64,000 nucleotides of DNA from Chitinimonas arctica. Lineage in GTDB: Bacteria > Pseudomonadota > Gammaproteobacteria > Burkholderiales > Chitinimonadaceae. How positions within the stretch are numbered: position 1 is the stretch's first letter; each line of letters begins with the position of its first letter. The stretch covers positions 1,922,001-1,986,000 of the forward strand of contig NZ_CP041730.1 of the NCBI RefSeq assembly GCF_007431345.1, written 5' to 3'. Shown piece by piece: positions 32,825-41,795 of this stretch. Under the pieces are notes generated by a model. It did no database searches. It saw only the letters and a program-made list of their open reading frames with translations, and was not told the DNA's origin. The position numbers were made by a program, and so were the translations under genes.

Positions 32825-32848
32825 ATGCCAATGTAATAACCTTGGCAT
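32825..32848. promoter_or_regulatory. Perfect 7-bp inverted repeat before the HIT gene
   Basis: ATGCCAA, 10 bases, TTGGCAT, ending 10 bases before the start codon. The spacing suits two half-sites of a dimeric regulator or a small hairpin over the ribosome binding region. The preceding part of the 222-base spacer (32637-32824) holds nothing else I recognise. Confidence 0.45.
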
Positions 32849-32858
32849 ATCCCGCATC

Positions 32859-33287
32859 ATGACTACGCAACCCTGTCCACTTTGTACCAGTCACGGCGGT
32901 GAATTGCTTTGGCAGTCGGCCCTCTATCGCGTGGTTATGGTGGACGAACCGGGCTATCCCGGTTTCTGCCGGGTGATCCTCAACCGCCATATTGCCGAAA
33001 TGACCGAATTGCCCGGCGTGGAACGCGCCGCGCTGATGAATGCGGTATGGGCCATCGAGGAAGTCCTGCTGAGCGAACTCGGCCCGGACAAGATCAATCT
33101 CGCCAGCCTGGGCAATGTGGTACCGCACCTGCACTGGCATGTCATTCCGCGCTGGCGCGATGACCCGCATTTTCCGGCGCCGATCTGGGCCACACCGGCG
33201 CGTGACGTCAGCCCAAGACCGGCCGACCTGACCCGCCTGAAAGCTGCGCTGGCATCCAAGCTCCTGATGCTTGAGTCGCAAGGCTAG
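32859..33287 (+). CDS. HIT-family nucleotide hydrolase/transferase
   Basis: 142 aa. A CPLC zinc pair at 6-9 and the histidine triad HLHWHVIPR (His90, His92, His94) define the HIT superfamily. The family hydrolyses phosphoramidates or transfers nucleotides. It is distinct from the second HIT gene (hinT) near 51 kb and only 12 bases upstream of the 545-aa gene, so the two are probably co-transcribed. Confidence 0.9.
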   Translation: MTTQPCPLCTSHGGELLWQSALYRVVMVDEPGYPGFCRVILNRHIAEMTELPGVERAALMNAVWAIEEVLLSELGPDKINLASLGNVVPHLHWHVIPRWRDDPHFPAPIWATPARDVSPRPADLTRLKAALASKLLMLESQG

Positions 33288-33299
33288 GAGTAGACCAGC

Positions 33300-34937
33300 A
33301 TGCACGCACTTGAACTCCCTCCGTTCGATCCCACGCTTCCGATGGAATTCGCCGATGCGCGCGGTTTCAAGGACTGGCTCAAACTGGTACCAATGATCAA
33401 TGTGCGCCAGGCGCACGGCGATATCCTCGACGCGCTTACCCGCCTCAATGTCAGCGCGGTCTTGCCGATCGAACGCTTGAAGATGCTGGAGCTGTTGCGC
33501 GAGCCGGTAGGCATGCTGCAGGAGGAAAACGCCAAGCGCTATTTCGGTAAACCATTCCCGCTGGCCATGACCGAGGATACGGTGTGGGTAGCCAATGTGC
33601 AGCTGTGGCTGGCCATGAGCATGGGCTACCGGCATTGCTGGCAGGCCGCCATCAATGCCGATGTAATGATCGCCGATCACAAGGCCCTGGCCGGCCAGCG
33701 CGCGCTTCGCTACGCCGCCCTGGCCATACGCGAACACCATATGGCCTATCGCGTGGTACCGGCTAGCCGCTGGGCCGATCTGTTCGCCTTGTATCAGATC
33801 TCGCTGGAAGCCGATATCGCCGGCAAGATCGTCAAGGACAGCCTGAATCGGCAGACGGAGCTCTCGTCCTGCCACGCCGCTTTCCTGCAAGCCCTGCTGC
33901 TGGCGGCAGCCAACCCCAGCGCCATGCCGGTGCGGCAGATCGCCTGGACCGACCGGCTGCTGGACCGTTGGTCCAACCAGGCCAATGTCAGCGATATCCG
34001 CCCGGAGGACACCGACAACGGCGTACTGGCCATCAATCTCGAAATGCCGGGCGAACTGAAACGCCATAATCCCATCCCCAGCGGGGCAAGCTGGCGCTTT
34101 CTCGATATCGAACCCATCGGCAAGAGCATCAAGAAACGCATCAAGTACCTGCGGGCCGGCGAATCGCCCTCGCAATTGGGGCTGGGCGAGGAATATGCGG
34201 CCGTGACGGTGGAGAACAATCTGATCGGGCTTTACCAGGAATGGTGCGACCTGCCGATCGAACGCGGCATGCCGCGCCGCCCGGTCCGGGACGACGCGCC
34301 GCTGGCCCAGGTCGGCCTGGGATTGGTCAGCACCCATTTTGCCATCGGCGGCCAATCGTTGACCCAACCGACGGGCCCCTCCGAGATCCGCGGCCGCTCC
34401 ATCGCCGACTTCCAGCTCTTTGGCGGCCAGGCCCAGCACTTAAGCAGTAGCAATGCCGCCAGCAAGGAGGTGGAAGCCGCCCCCGAACTGGAGAATTGGC
34501 GCATCCACAATGAAAGCGCCTTGGGCTTCCGCCTGGAGCGCGCCGAGGCAGGTGGCCGCATTATCCACGGCCAACTGGTGGCCGTACGCCCCCGGCCCGG
34601 CCAAGGCTTTATGGTCGGCACGGTGCGTTGGCTACTGGAAGGTGGCAGCGGCGAGATTTCCATGGGCATGCGTGCGCTACCGGGCATGCCGCAGGCGGTG
34701 GCGGTACGCGCCACCGGCTTGAATACCTTCTCCAATCGCTTCACCCAGGCGCTGCTCCTGCCCGGCATGCCCGCATTGCAAGCCTTGCCCAGCCTGCTGC
34801 TGCCGCCCACCTGGTTCAAGGCGGGCCGGATCATCGAAGTCTATATGGACGGCCAGATCAAGAAGGTTCGCCTGGAGCAGATGCTGGAACGGGGCCAGGA
34901 TTTCGAACGGGTATATTTCCAGGGCGAACTGGCGTAA
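33300..34937 (+). CDS. Conserved protein of unknown function, 545 aa
   Basis: 545 aa, soluble, with no signal peptide or membrane helix. The first 230 residues are mostly helical. The middle (about 240-350) is mixed, with NPIPSGASWRFLDIEP. The last 140 residues form a beta-rich module (GRIIHGQLVAVRP, VGTVRWLLEGGSGEISMGMRALPG) that looks loosely like a PilZ barrel. The RxxxR and [DN]xSxxG residues needed for c-di-GMP binding are not convincing. It follows the HIT gene by 12 bases. I know similar unnamed genes in betaproteobacteria but cannot assign a role. Confidence 0.75.
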   Translation: MHALELPPFDPTLPMEFADARGFKDWLKLVPMINVRQAHGDILDALTRLNVSAVLPIERLKMLELLREPVGMLQEENAKRYFGKPFPLAMTEDTVWVANVQLWLAMSMGYRHCWQAAINADVMIADHKALAGQRALRYAALAIREHHMAYRVVPASRWADLFALYQISLEADIAGKIVKDSLNRQTELSSCHAAFLQALLLAAANPSAMPVRQIAWTDRLLDRWSNQANVSDIRPEDTDNGVLAINLEMPGELKRHNPIPSGASWRFLDIEPIGKSIKKRIKYLRAGESPSQLGLGEEYAAVTVENNLIGLYQEWCDLPIERGMPRRPVRDDAPLAQVGLGLVSTHFAIGGQSLTQPTGPSEIRGRSIADFQLFGGQAQHLSSSNAASKEVEAAPELENWRIHNESALGFRLERAEAGGRIIHGQLVAVRPRPGQGFMVGTVRWLLEGGSGEISMGMRALPGMPQAVAVRATGLNTFSNRFTQALLLPGMPALQALPSLLLPPTWFKAGRIIEVYMDGQIKKVRLEQMLERGQDFERVYFQGELA

Positions 34938-34978
34938 TTCACCACCGGGCGAGCGCGCCACCGAACGGCAGGTATCGA

Positions 34979-35662
34979 TCAGCGCAGCGAGCCGCCGTCC
35001 CGTAACGCTTCCTTGACGAAGGGCAGCGTCAATGGCCGGCCGGCGGCCAGGGCGGCGCGGTCCAGCCTATCGAGCAAGCGGGTCAGCGCACCCAGGTCGC
35101 GGCTCTGGCGCGTGACCAGCCAACGGCAGACAGCTTCGTCCACTTCGCACCCCCGCGCCCGGGCACGGTGGCGCAGTAGCGCGGACTTGTCCTCGTCCGC
35201 CGGTTCGCCGATTTCGAAGACCAGGCCCCAGCCCAATCGGGTGGTGAGATCCTCGCGCAGCGGCAATTGCGCCGGCGGCAGGCTGCCGGCGGTCAAAATC
35301 ACCCGGCCCGCTTCGCGCTGGGCATTGATCAATCCGAACAGGGCGATCTGGCCGACTTCGTCCAGGCCATCCACATGGTCGACGGCCAACAGCTCATAGC
35401 CATGCGCCGATTCGTCCAATGGCGTATTCGCCGCATCCCAGTAGTAGGCGTATAGGCCGGCCACCATGGCGCGCTGTGCGGTGGCACGCAAGAGATGGCT
35501 CTTGCCGGTGCCGCCCGCCCCCCACAGGTAAATGCATCCTTCGCCGGCGGTCCCATCCGCCAGGGATCGGACCGCCATATAGGCTTCCAGGTTCGGACCG
35601 ATCAGGAAGTCGTCGAACCCGAATGGCTCGGGCAGTTGCAGATCGAGCGCCAGTTGCTTCAT
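34979..35662 (-). CDS. hda: DnaA regulatory inactivator Hda
   Basis: 227 aa AAA+ protein related to DnaA domain III. The N-terminal MKQLALDLQLP contains the sliding-clamp-binding motif QLALDL. Walker A is WGAGGTGKSHLL, and a Walker B-like LLAVDHVDGL follows. A C-terminal sensor 2 region has RDLGALTRLLDRLDRAAL. With the DNA-loaded clamp Hda stimulates ATP hydrolysis by DnaA to prevent re-initiation. It overlaps the upstream permease gene by 4 bases. Confidence 0.95.
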   Translation of the reverse strand: MKQLALDLQLPEPFGFDDFLIGPNLEAYMAVRSLADGTAGEGCIYLWGAGGTGKSHLLRATAQRAMVAGLYAYYWDAANTPLDESAHGYELLAVDHVDGLDEVGQIALFGLINAQREAGRVILTAGSLPPAQLPLREDLTTRLGWGLVFEIGEPADEDKSALLRHRARARGCEVDEAVCRWLVTRQSRDLGALTRLLDRLDRAALAAGRPLTLPFVKEALRDGGSLR

Positions 35663-36729
35663 TTTCGGTACATCACGCTGGCGATGTAATGCCCCCGCAC
35701 ACGACGCAAACCGACCAGCAGGACGGCGGCCAGCGGCAGCGCCAGCAAAACGCCGACAAAGCCGAACAGTTGCCCGAATGCCATCAGGGCGAAAATGACC
35801 GCGACCGGATGCAGACCGATCCGCTCACCTACCAGCCTGGGCGTGACGTAAAAACCTTCCAGCATCTGCCCCAGCAGGAATACCACCCATACCGGCACCA
35901 CACCGGCCAGATCGTGGAACTGTAGCCCGGCGGTCAAGGTGGCCAGCAGTACACCGACGATCACCCCCAGATAGGGTACGAATACCAGCAAGCCGGCGAC
36001 CACGCCGATCGGCAAGGCCGACTTCAGGCCGGTCAGCCACAAACCCACGCTGTAGAACAGCGCCATGATCAGGATCACGGCCATCTGGCCGCGCAGGAAT
36101 TGACCCAGCACCGCGTCCGCCTCGCCGGCCAGCTCGCCCACCGCGCGGTGCCAGCGGCGTGGGATAAGATCGTCGATCTGTGCCAGCAAGCCATGCCAAT
36201 CGCGCAGGAAATAGAACAGGACGACCGGCAACAGCACGAGGTTGGCGAACATGGCCAGTACCGCCATGCCGCCGGAGGTAAGGGAAGGCAGCAAGGCGCG
36301 CAGGGCTTGGCCGATTTCGTTGCCATGGGACTGCAACCAGGTTTTCAGATGGTCGATATCAAAACGGAGGTCGGCGCCAAGTCGTTCCGCAACCCAGGGC
36401 GCGGCCTTATCGCGCAGCCACGCCAATAGTTCGGGCAGGTAGGCGTAGAGGCCCTGCAACTGCTGCAGGAACAAGGGCACGATCACCAGCACCAGCGCCA
36501 CCAGCACGACCGCCGTGCCTGCCAGCGTCACGCTGACCGCCAGCGCGCGAGGCCAACCCCAGCGCACCAGCCGGTCAACCAGGGGCTCCAGGATGTAGGC
36601 CAGCACTGCCGCGGTCACGAAAGGCGCCAGTACCGGCGTGAGCAGATAGAGCAAGGCAAGGCCCGCCATACCGGCGACAAGAGGCCAGTAACGGATCCAG
36701 ATGGGTTTGGGCGGGCGAGAGCGTCTCAT
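35659..36729 (-). CDS. AI-2E family (PerM-type) membrane protein
   Basis: 356 aa from the ATG at 36729; a TTG at 36750 would add seven residues. Eight or so hydrophobic segments flank a central soluble stretch (about 115-185), the AI-2E/PerM layout. The C-terminal FVPYLGVIVGVLLATLTAG and LVGERIGLHPVAVIFALMAFGQLFG are family motifs. The transported substrate is uncertain; members are linked to AI-2 export and to Na+/H+ exchange. It overlaps hda by 4 bases and is divergent from purM, the conserved betaproteobacterial arrangement. Confidence 0.9.
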   Translation of the reverse strand: MRRSRPPKPIWIRYWPLVAGMAGLALLYLLTPVLAPFVTAAVLAYILEPLVDRLVRWGWPRALAVSVTLAGTAVVLVALVLVIVPLFLQQLQGLYAYLPELLAWLRDKAAPWVAERLGADLRFDIDHLKTWLQSHGNEIGQALRALLPSLTSGGMAVLAMFANLVLLPVVLFYFLRDWHGLLAQIDDLIPRRWHRAVGELAGEADAVLGQFLRGQMAVILIMALFYSVGLWLTGLKSALPIGVVAGLLVFVPYLGVIVGVLLATLTAGLQFHDLAGVVPVWVVFLLGQMLEGFYVTPRLVGERIGLHPVAVIFALMAFGQLFGFVGVLLALPLAAVLLVGLRRVRGHYIASVMYRK

Positions 36730-36856
36730 TTCGGGTAAAATGCGCACCAATTCCGGTGCTTATGAATTGAGCTATCTAGCTAATTGACCTTGAGCGCCGC
36801 ATTGTAACCGTACCGTCGGCGCAACCGCGCCGGTTTTCGTTCGCGAGACAGCCCCC

Positions 36857-37900
36857 ATGAGTCAACAGCCCCAAAGCCTCTCCTACCGCGATGCCGGTGT
36901 CGATATCGATGCAGGCGACCAATTGGTCGAGAATATCAAACCTTTTGCCAAACGCACCATGCGCCCCGAGGTGCTGTCCGGCATTGGCGGCTTCGGTGGC
37001 CTGGTAGAGATCAGCAAGAAATTCAAGGAGCCGGTCCTGGTGTCCGGCACCGACGGCGTCGGCACCAAGCTCAAGCTGGCATTTGAATTGAATCGCCATG
37101 ATACCGTCGGTATCGACCTGGTTGCCATGAGTGTCAACGACATCCTGGTGCAAGGCGCCGAGCCGCTGTTTTTCCTCGATTACTTCGCCTGCGGCAAGCT
37201 GGATGTCACCAGCGCCACCGAAGTGATCAAAGGCATCGCCGCCGGGTGTGAACAGGCAGGTTGCGCCTTGATCGGCGGCGAAACGGCCGAAATGCCAGGC
37301 ATGTACCCCTTGGGTGAATACGACCTGGCCGGCTTCGCCGTGGGCGTGGTCGAGAAGGCCAACATCATCACTGGCGCCGATATCGGCGCCGGCGACGTGG
37401 TCCTGGGCCTGGCCTCGAACGGTGCCCATTCCAATGGCTATTCGCTGATCCGCAAGATCCTGCACCTCACCGAAGCCGACTACAACGCCGGCTTCGATAA
37501 CGGCCGTTCGCTGGCCGACGTGGTGATGGCCCCCACCCGCATCTACGTCAAGCCGCTGCTCAAGCTGATGGCCGCCTTGCCGGTCAAGGGCATGGCGCAT
37601 ATTACCGGCGGCGGCATCACCGAGAATGTCCCGCGGGTCTTGCCCGACAATGTCGTCGCACAGATCGATGCCAAGGCCTGGGCACTTCCCAAGCTGTTCC
37701 AGTGGCTGCAGGCGCAGGGAAACGTCGATACGCAGGAAATGTATCGCACCTTCAACTGCGGTATCGGCATGGTGGTGATTGTATCGGCCGAGAACGCAGA
37801 TGCCGCCGTCAAGCTGCTGAGCGACGAAGGCGAGACCGTCTACCGTATCGGCGCCGTGCGTACGCGCAACGGTGACGAGCACCAAACGCAGGTCGGTTGA
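36857..37900 (+). CDS. purM: Phosphoribosylformylglycinamidine cyclo-ligase
   Basis: 347 aa. PurM closes the imidazole ring to make AIR in purine synthesis. The start SLSYRDAGVDIDAGDQLVE, the loop SGTDGVGTKLKLAF, LIGGETAEMPGMY and HITGGGITENVPR are all typical of the ATP-grasp-like PurM family. It is divergent from the AI-2E gene; the 127-base spacer should contain both promoters. purN follows 65 bases later across a hairpin. Confidence 0.97.
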   Translation: MSQQPQSLSYRDAGVDIDAGDQLVENIKPFAKRTMRPEVLSGIGGFGGLVEISKKFKEPVLVSGTDGVGTKLKLAFELNRHDTVGIDLVAMSVNDILVQGAEPLFFLDYFACGKLDVTSATEVIKGIAAGCEQAGCALIGGETAEMPGMYPLGEYDLAGFAVGVVEKANIITGADIGAGDVVLGLASNGAHSNGYSLIRKILHLTEADYNAGFDNGRSLADVVMAPTRIYVKPLLKLMAALPVKGMAHITGGGITENVPRVLPDNVVAQIDAKAWALPKLFQWLQAQGNVDTQEMYRTFNCGIGMVVIVSAENADAAVKLLSDEGETVYRIGAVRTRNGDEHQTQVG

Positions 37901-37921
37901 AAATCTGAACGGCGCGGGCGC

Positions 37922-37946
37922 GGCGCGGTCTATTACCGACCGCGCC
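37922..37946 (+). terminator. Hairpin between purM and purN
   Basis: Nine-bp perfect stem GGCGCGGTC/GACCGCGCC with a 7-base loop. Only a short T run follows, so it probably attenuates rather than stops transcription into purN. Confidence 0.5.
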
Positions 37947-37965
37947 CCGTTTGTCGCCCAAGCCC

Positions 37966-38562
37966 ATGAAAAATATCGTTATCCTCATTTCCGGCCGTGG
38001 CTCGAATATGCAAGCCATCGTCGATGCCGCCATACCCGGCGCCCATATCGCCGCCGTGATCGCCAACCGCGCCGATGCGCCGGGCCTTGCCTGGGCGTCG
38101 GAACGGGGTATCGCCACCCGTACGGTCGATCACAAGGCCTATGACAGCCGCGAAGCGTTCGATACCGCGCTGGCGGCGGTCATTGACCAGTTTTCGCCCC
38201 ATTTGGTGGTACTGGCCGGTTTTATGCGCATTCTTACGGCGGATTTCACCCGCCACTATGCCGGCCGGATGTTGAATATCCATCCCTCCTTGTTACCTGC
38301 CTTTACCGGCCTGCATACCCACCGCCGCGCCATCGAAGCGGGCTGCAAACTGGCAGGCTGCACCGTGCACTTCGTCACGGCCGAGCTGGACCATGGCCCC
38401 ATCGTGATGCAGGCGGCGGTACCGATATTGAACGAGGACACCGAGGACAGCTTGTCCGCCCGGGTACTGCGAGAAGAGCATCGCCTCTATCCCGAGGCTG
38501 TGCGGGCTTTTGTGGAAGATCGCCTGCGGATTCAGGATCTGCGTGTCTTTGTTGCCGAATAA
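37966..38562 (+). CDS. purN: Phosphoribosylglycinamide formyltransferase
   Basis: 198 aa from the ATG at 37966; a TTG at 37951 is less likely. It transfers formyl from 10-formyl-THF to GAR. LISGRGSNMQAI is the phosphate-binding loop, and LNIHPSLLPAFTGLHTHRRA contains the catalytic Asn-His. The catalytic Asp is in ELDHGPIVMQ. The DUF3108 gene downstream overlaps its end by 20 bases. Confidence 0.97.
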   Translation: MKNIVILISGRGSNMQAIVDAAIPGAHIAAVIANRADAPGLAWASERGIATRTVDHKAYDSREAFDTALAAVIDQFSPHLVVLAGFMRILTADFTRHYAGRMLNIHPSLLPAFTGLHTHRRAIEAGCKLAGCTVHFVTAELDHGPIVMQAAVPILNEDTEDSLSARVLREEHRLYPEAVRAFVEDRLRIQDLRVFVAE

Positions 38563-39700
38563 CGCCGTGCGGGCCTGGTTCTCGCCACTTTTTATCATCG
38601 CGCTGCTGATCTCCTTGCTGTTACATGGCGTCACGGCCGGCGGCGAAGTGCTGGTGCTTTGGTTGCAAAACGAGGAAATGGACGCCACGCCGGTTGTCAA
38701 AGCCACCCAGCGCAAGCTGCAGGGCCAGTCACTGGCAGCCGAGCCCGCCAGCCTTGCCCTATTGGCCGGTGTCACACCAGCCGGTAATTTCCAGGTATCG
38801 CTGGCCGGCCCCCGCGCCCCGATTGCTGCGCCAGCCGGCAAGCCGGCGCCTACCCTGCGCAAGAGCATCAAGCCGACGCCAGCACCGGTACCGGTGCGCC
38901 GTCCCGATCGCGAGGAGTTGCTGCCGGCACCAGTCGCCGATCCATCTTTGCCCACCCCGGTCGTGGCACAAGCTGAAACGACCGCACCGGTACCCGTACC
39001 GGCCTTGGCGCCTGCCGCGGCCAAACCCGTCGATGCCGCGCCCGCACAGCCAGGGAGCGGCTTCCCGCGCTCGGTCAATATCACTTATATGGTCAAGGGC
39101 CTGATCTCGGCCGACCACCGCTGGCGCATCGTGGGCAATCGCTACGAGATCACCACGCATGCCAGCTTTGCCGGCAAGGCCCGCGACTTCAGGAGCGAAG
39201 GTGAAATCAGCCCGGACGGCCTCAAACCGCACAGCTTTATCGAACATCGCGACCGTATTCCACAACCGAAATACCAGGTTGATTTCGATTGGCCAGCCAA
39301 GACCGTCCAGGTGGGCGAACCAGGCGAACGGAAGACCGTGCCGCTGGAAGACGGCGCCCAGGACGTGTTTTCCGCCGCCTATCAATTCGCGCTGCTGGGC
39401 GATCGGGTTCCCAGTTTCAACCTGCAGATCCTGAGCGGCCGCAAGAGTTACAAGATGGTTTTCGACGTCAAGGGTGAAGTGGACATGACCCTGTCGGGCA
39501 GGAAAGTGACGGCCTTGCTGGTAGCAGGCGCGCATGAAAAACGTCGCTTCGAATTTTACCTGGCGCCGGAATGGAATAACTTGCCCATCCGCATACGCTT
39601 CGATGATGACGGCTCGATCACCGACCTGGTGGCCACCCAAGTGGAGATAAACGGTCAAGTATTGTTGGCCAAGCCGGAGCGAAGCAGCCGCGACCGTTAG
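38543..39700 (+). CDS. DUF3108 protein with TonB-like membrane anchor
   Basis: 385 aa from the GTG at 38543 (AGGA 5 bases upstream), overlapping purN by 20 bases. An N-terminal membrane helix (about 14-34) leads to a long Pro/Ala/Val linker (about 90-180) rich in PAPVPV-type repeats, like TonB or other envelope-spanning proteins. The DUF3108 domain follows (about 185-380; NITYMVKGLISADHRWRIV, LQILSGRKSYKMVFDV). DUF3108 is a periplasmic beta domain of unknown function. The next gene is a paralogue with the same domain and a cleavable signal. Confidence 0.82.
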   Translation: MSLLPNNAVRAWFSPLFIIALLISLLLHGVTAGGEVLVLWLQNEEMDATPVVKATQRKLQGQSLAAEPASLALLAGVTPAGNFQVSLAGPRAPIAAPAGKPAPTLRKSIKPTPAPVPVRRPDREELLPAPVADPSLPTPVVAQAETTAPVPVPALAPAAAKPVDAAPAQPGSGFPRSVNITYMVKGLISADHRWRIVGNRYEITTHASFAGKARDFRSEGEISPDGLKPHSFIEHRDRIPQPKYQVDFDWPAKTVQVGEPGERKTVPLEDGAQDVFSAAYQFALLGDRVPSFNLQILSGRKSYKMVFDVKGEVDMTLSGRKVTALLVAGAHEKRRFEFYLAPEWNNLPIRIRFDDDGSITDLVATQVEINGQVLLAKPERSSRDR

Positions 39701-39811
39701 TCGCTCCGCTCTCCCCGGCTGCCTTATTCGGGTATACCCGGCCCGGTTCAGCCCAAGGTCAGTCGGCAGCCCTTAGGCTGCGGGCTATTATTCAAGCCGG
39801 AAACCGTCACC

Positions 39812-40489
39812 ATGAAAATTGCCCGCCCACTCGCCGCCACCCTACTGAGCTGTACCGCACTGTTGAGCGTCGCGGCCGGCCTGCCCGCACGTGCCCAGAT
39901 CAGTTACGAGGCGCGGCTGTCCGGACTGCCGGTTGGCGAAGCGACCCAGCGCTGGAGCCTGGAGAAGGATCACTACCAACTGGAGACGGAGATCGCGCCC
40001 ATTTTCGGCCCCCGCATCCGCTACGTCAGCAGCGGCACGGTCGGTGAAGCCGGCATCAAGCCGGCCGAGTATGCCGAATTTCGCGGCGGCAGTACTCCGC
40101 GCCAGCAGGCGCGTTTCGACTGGACCAGCAAACAGGTCAGTTACGGCAACCCGGAATCGCCACAAAGCGCCAAATTGGAAGCCGGCGCCCAGGAACTCAA
40201 CACCCTGCCCTTCCAGCTGTCTTGGTTGGGCACCAAGAACACCGCCACGATGCAGATCATGACGGGCCGCAAATTACGGCAGGACCGTTTCGCCATGAGC
40301 GACGGCGGCACGCTGAAGCTGATGGGTAAGAGCACGCCGGTCCGTGTCTGGCGCACGCCCGATGCCGAGGAAGGCACCGAGATCTGGCTGGCCGTCGAAT
40401 TCGGCAACCTGCCGGTAAAAATTATCCGTCACGACGACAAGGGCGAATTGCAATTGATCGCCAAGACCATCGAATTTCAACAGGAATAG
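39812..40489 (+). CDS. DUF3108 periplasmic protein
   Basis: 225 aa with a cleavable signal peptide (about 1-28, ending ARA). The mature protein starts QISYEARLSGLPVGEATQRWSLEKDHYQLETE, and the later MTGRKLRQDRFAM corresponds to LSGRKSYKMVF of the preceding gene, so the two are tandem paralogues. Both should be periplasmic. No catalytic residues stand out. The methyltransferase gene begins 2 bases after the stop. Confidence 0.82.
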   Translation: MKIARPLAATLLSCTALLSVAAGLPARAQISYEARLSGLPVGEATQRWSLEKDHYQLETEIAPIFGPRIRYVSSGTVGEAGIKPAEYAEFRGGSTPRQQARFDWTSKQVSYGNPESPQSAKLEAGAQELNTLPFQLSWLGTKNTATMQIMTGRKLRQDRFAMSDGGTLKLMGKSTPVRVWRTPDAEEGTEIWLAVEFGNLPVKIIRHDDKGELQLIAKTIEFQQE

Positions 40490-40491
40490 CT

Positions 40492-41757
40492 ATGCCCCCA
40501 CTCTCCCAGGAAGCCTTTCACGCCGCGTTGGATGCCTTGCGCGCAGCCCTTTCTTTCGGCGCCCCCGCCGATGCGGTCCTGTCGCGCTTCTTTCGCGAGA
40601 ATCCCAAACTGGGTAGCCAGAATCGCGCCTTTATCGCCGAATCCGTTTTCGGTGTGATGCGCCAAAAATTCGTGCTGGATCGCATCTGCGAAGCCGATGC
40701 CTCACCGCGCCGTCTGCTGTTGGCCTTCCTGGCCCGCAGCGGCCGCAATCTGCGCGAGTTCGAACCCATCGTTTCGCGCGAGGATGAGCGGGTCTTCCTG
40801 GCCGGCGTCAAAGCCTTCAAGCTGGATACGCTGACTTTGGCCGAGCGGGCCGAATTGCCGGAATGGGTTGCCCAGGAACTGCTGGCCAGCGGCATGGCCG
40901 AGGAAAACCTGCTGGCCCTGGGCCGGGCCTTGGCACAAGCGGCGCCGCTGGATCTGCGCGTCAACACCCAGAAGATGAAGCGGGAGTCTGTACAGGCGGA
41001 ATTGCAGGCGCTGGGCTATGAGTCCTCGCCGACGCCCTACTCGCCGTTTGGCTTGCGCGTGGTCGGCAAACCCGCCATCAACCGCCATACCCTGTTTACC
41101 GAAGGGGCAATCGAAGTGCAGGACGAAGGCAGCCAGCTGCTGGGCCTGCTGGTTGGTCCCAAGCGCGGCGAAATGGTCGCCGACTTCTGCGCCGGCGCGG
41201 GTGGCAAGACCTTGCTGCTGGGCATGCTGATGGCCTCCACCGGGCGACTGTACGCCTTCGATGTTTCGGAAAAGCGCCTGGCCAATCTCAAACCACGGCT
41301 GGCCCGTTCCGGTTTGTCCAATGTACAGCCCCAACTGATCAACAGCGAAAACGACAGCCGGATCAAGCGCCTGGCCGGCAAGCTGGACCGGGTGCTGGTG
41401 GACGCTCCCTGCTCCGGCATGGGAACGCTGCGCCGCAATCCCGACCTGAAGTTCCGTCAAAGCGCCGCCGGCGTGGACGAGTTGAATCAGAAGCAAGCGG
41501 CCATCCTTGCGTCGGCGGCTCGGCTGGTCAAGGTTGGCGGGCGACTGGTCTATGCCACTTGCAGTATTCTGCCGCGCGAGAACCAGGGGATAGTCGAAGC
41601 CTTTCTGGCCGCCAACCCGGGCTTCTCCCTGGTGCCTGCCGCTACCATCCTGGCCGAGCAACGCGTTGAACTGGATACCGGCGATTACCTGCAATTGCAA
41701 CCGCAGACCCATGGCTGCGATGGCTTCTTTGCCGCGGTCATGCAACGCAAGGCTTGA
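40492..41757 (+). CDS. RsmB/NOP-family rRNA cytosine-C5 methyltransferase
   Basis: 421 aa. The N-terminal NusB-like helical domain (about 1-140) precedes a SAM-dependent domain with DFCAGAGGKTLLLGMLM. The two catalytic cysteines are in DAPCSGMGTLRRNPD and YATCSILPREN. Family members methylate specific cytosines of 16S or 23S rRNA. The domain order fits RsmB, but the exact target cannot be read from sequence. It ends at a bidirectional terminator. Confidence 0.92.
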   Translation: MPPLSQEAFHAALDALRAALSFGAPADAVLSRFFRENPKLGSQNRAFIAESVFGVMRQKFVLDRICEADASPRRLLLAFLARSGRNLREFEPIVSREDERVFLAGVKAFKLDTLTLAERAELPEWVAQELLASGMAEENLLALGRALAQAAPLDLRVNTQKMKRESVQAELQALGYESSPTPYSPFGLRVVGKPAINRHTLFTEGAIEVQDEGSQLLGLLVGPKRGEMVADFCAGAGGKTLLLGMLMASTGRLYAFDVSEKRLANLKPRLARSGLSNVQPQLINSENDSRIKRLAGKLDRVLVDAPCSGMGTLRRNPDLKFRQSAAGVDELNQKQAAILASAARLVKVGGRLVYATCSILPRENQGIVEAFLAANPGFSLVPAATILAEQRVELDTGDYLQLQPQTHGCDGFFAAVMQRKA

Positions 41758-41768
41758 TTCACAGTTAG

Positions 41769-41793
41769 AAAAAGGCACTTCGGTGCCTTTTTT
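41769..41793. terminator. Bidirectional rho-independent terminator
   Basis: AAAAAGGCAC-TTCG-GTGCCTTTTTT: a GGCAC/GTGCC stem capped by a stable TTCG loop and flanked by A and T runs. It lies between the convergent methyltransferase and Rpn genes and serves both. Confidence 0.9.
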
Positions 41794-41795
41794 AT

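Noticed and set aside
32739..34439. 566-codon open frame antisense to the HIT and 545-aa genes
   Set aside because: No family similarity, and it runs across two well-supported plus-strand genes.
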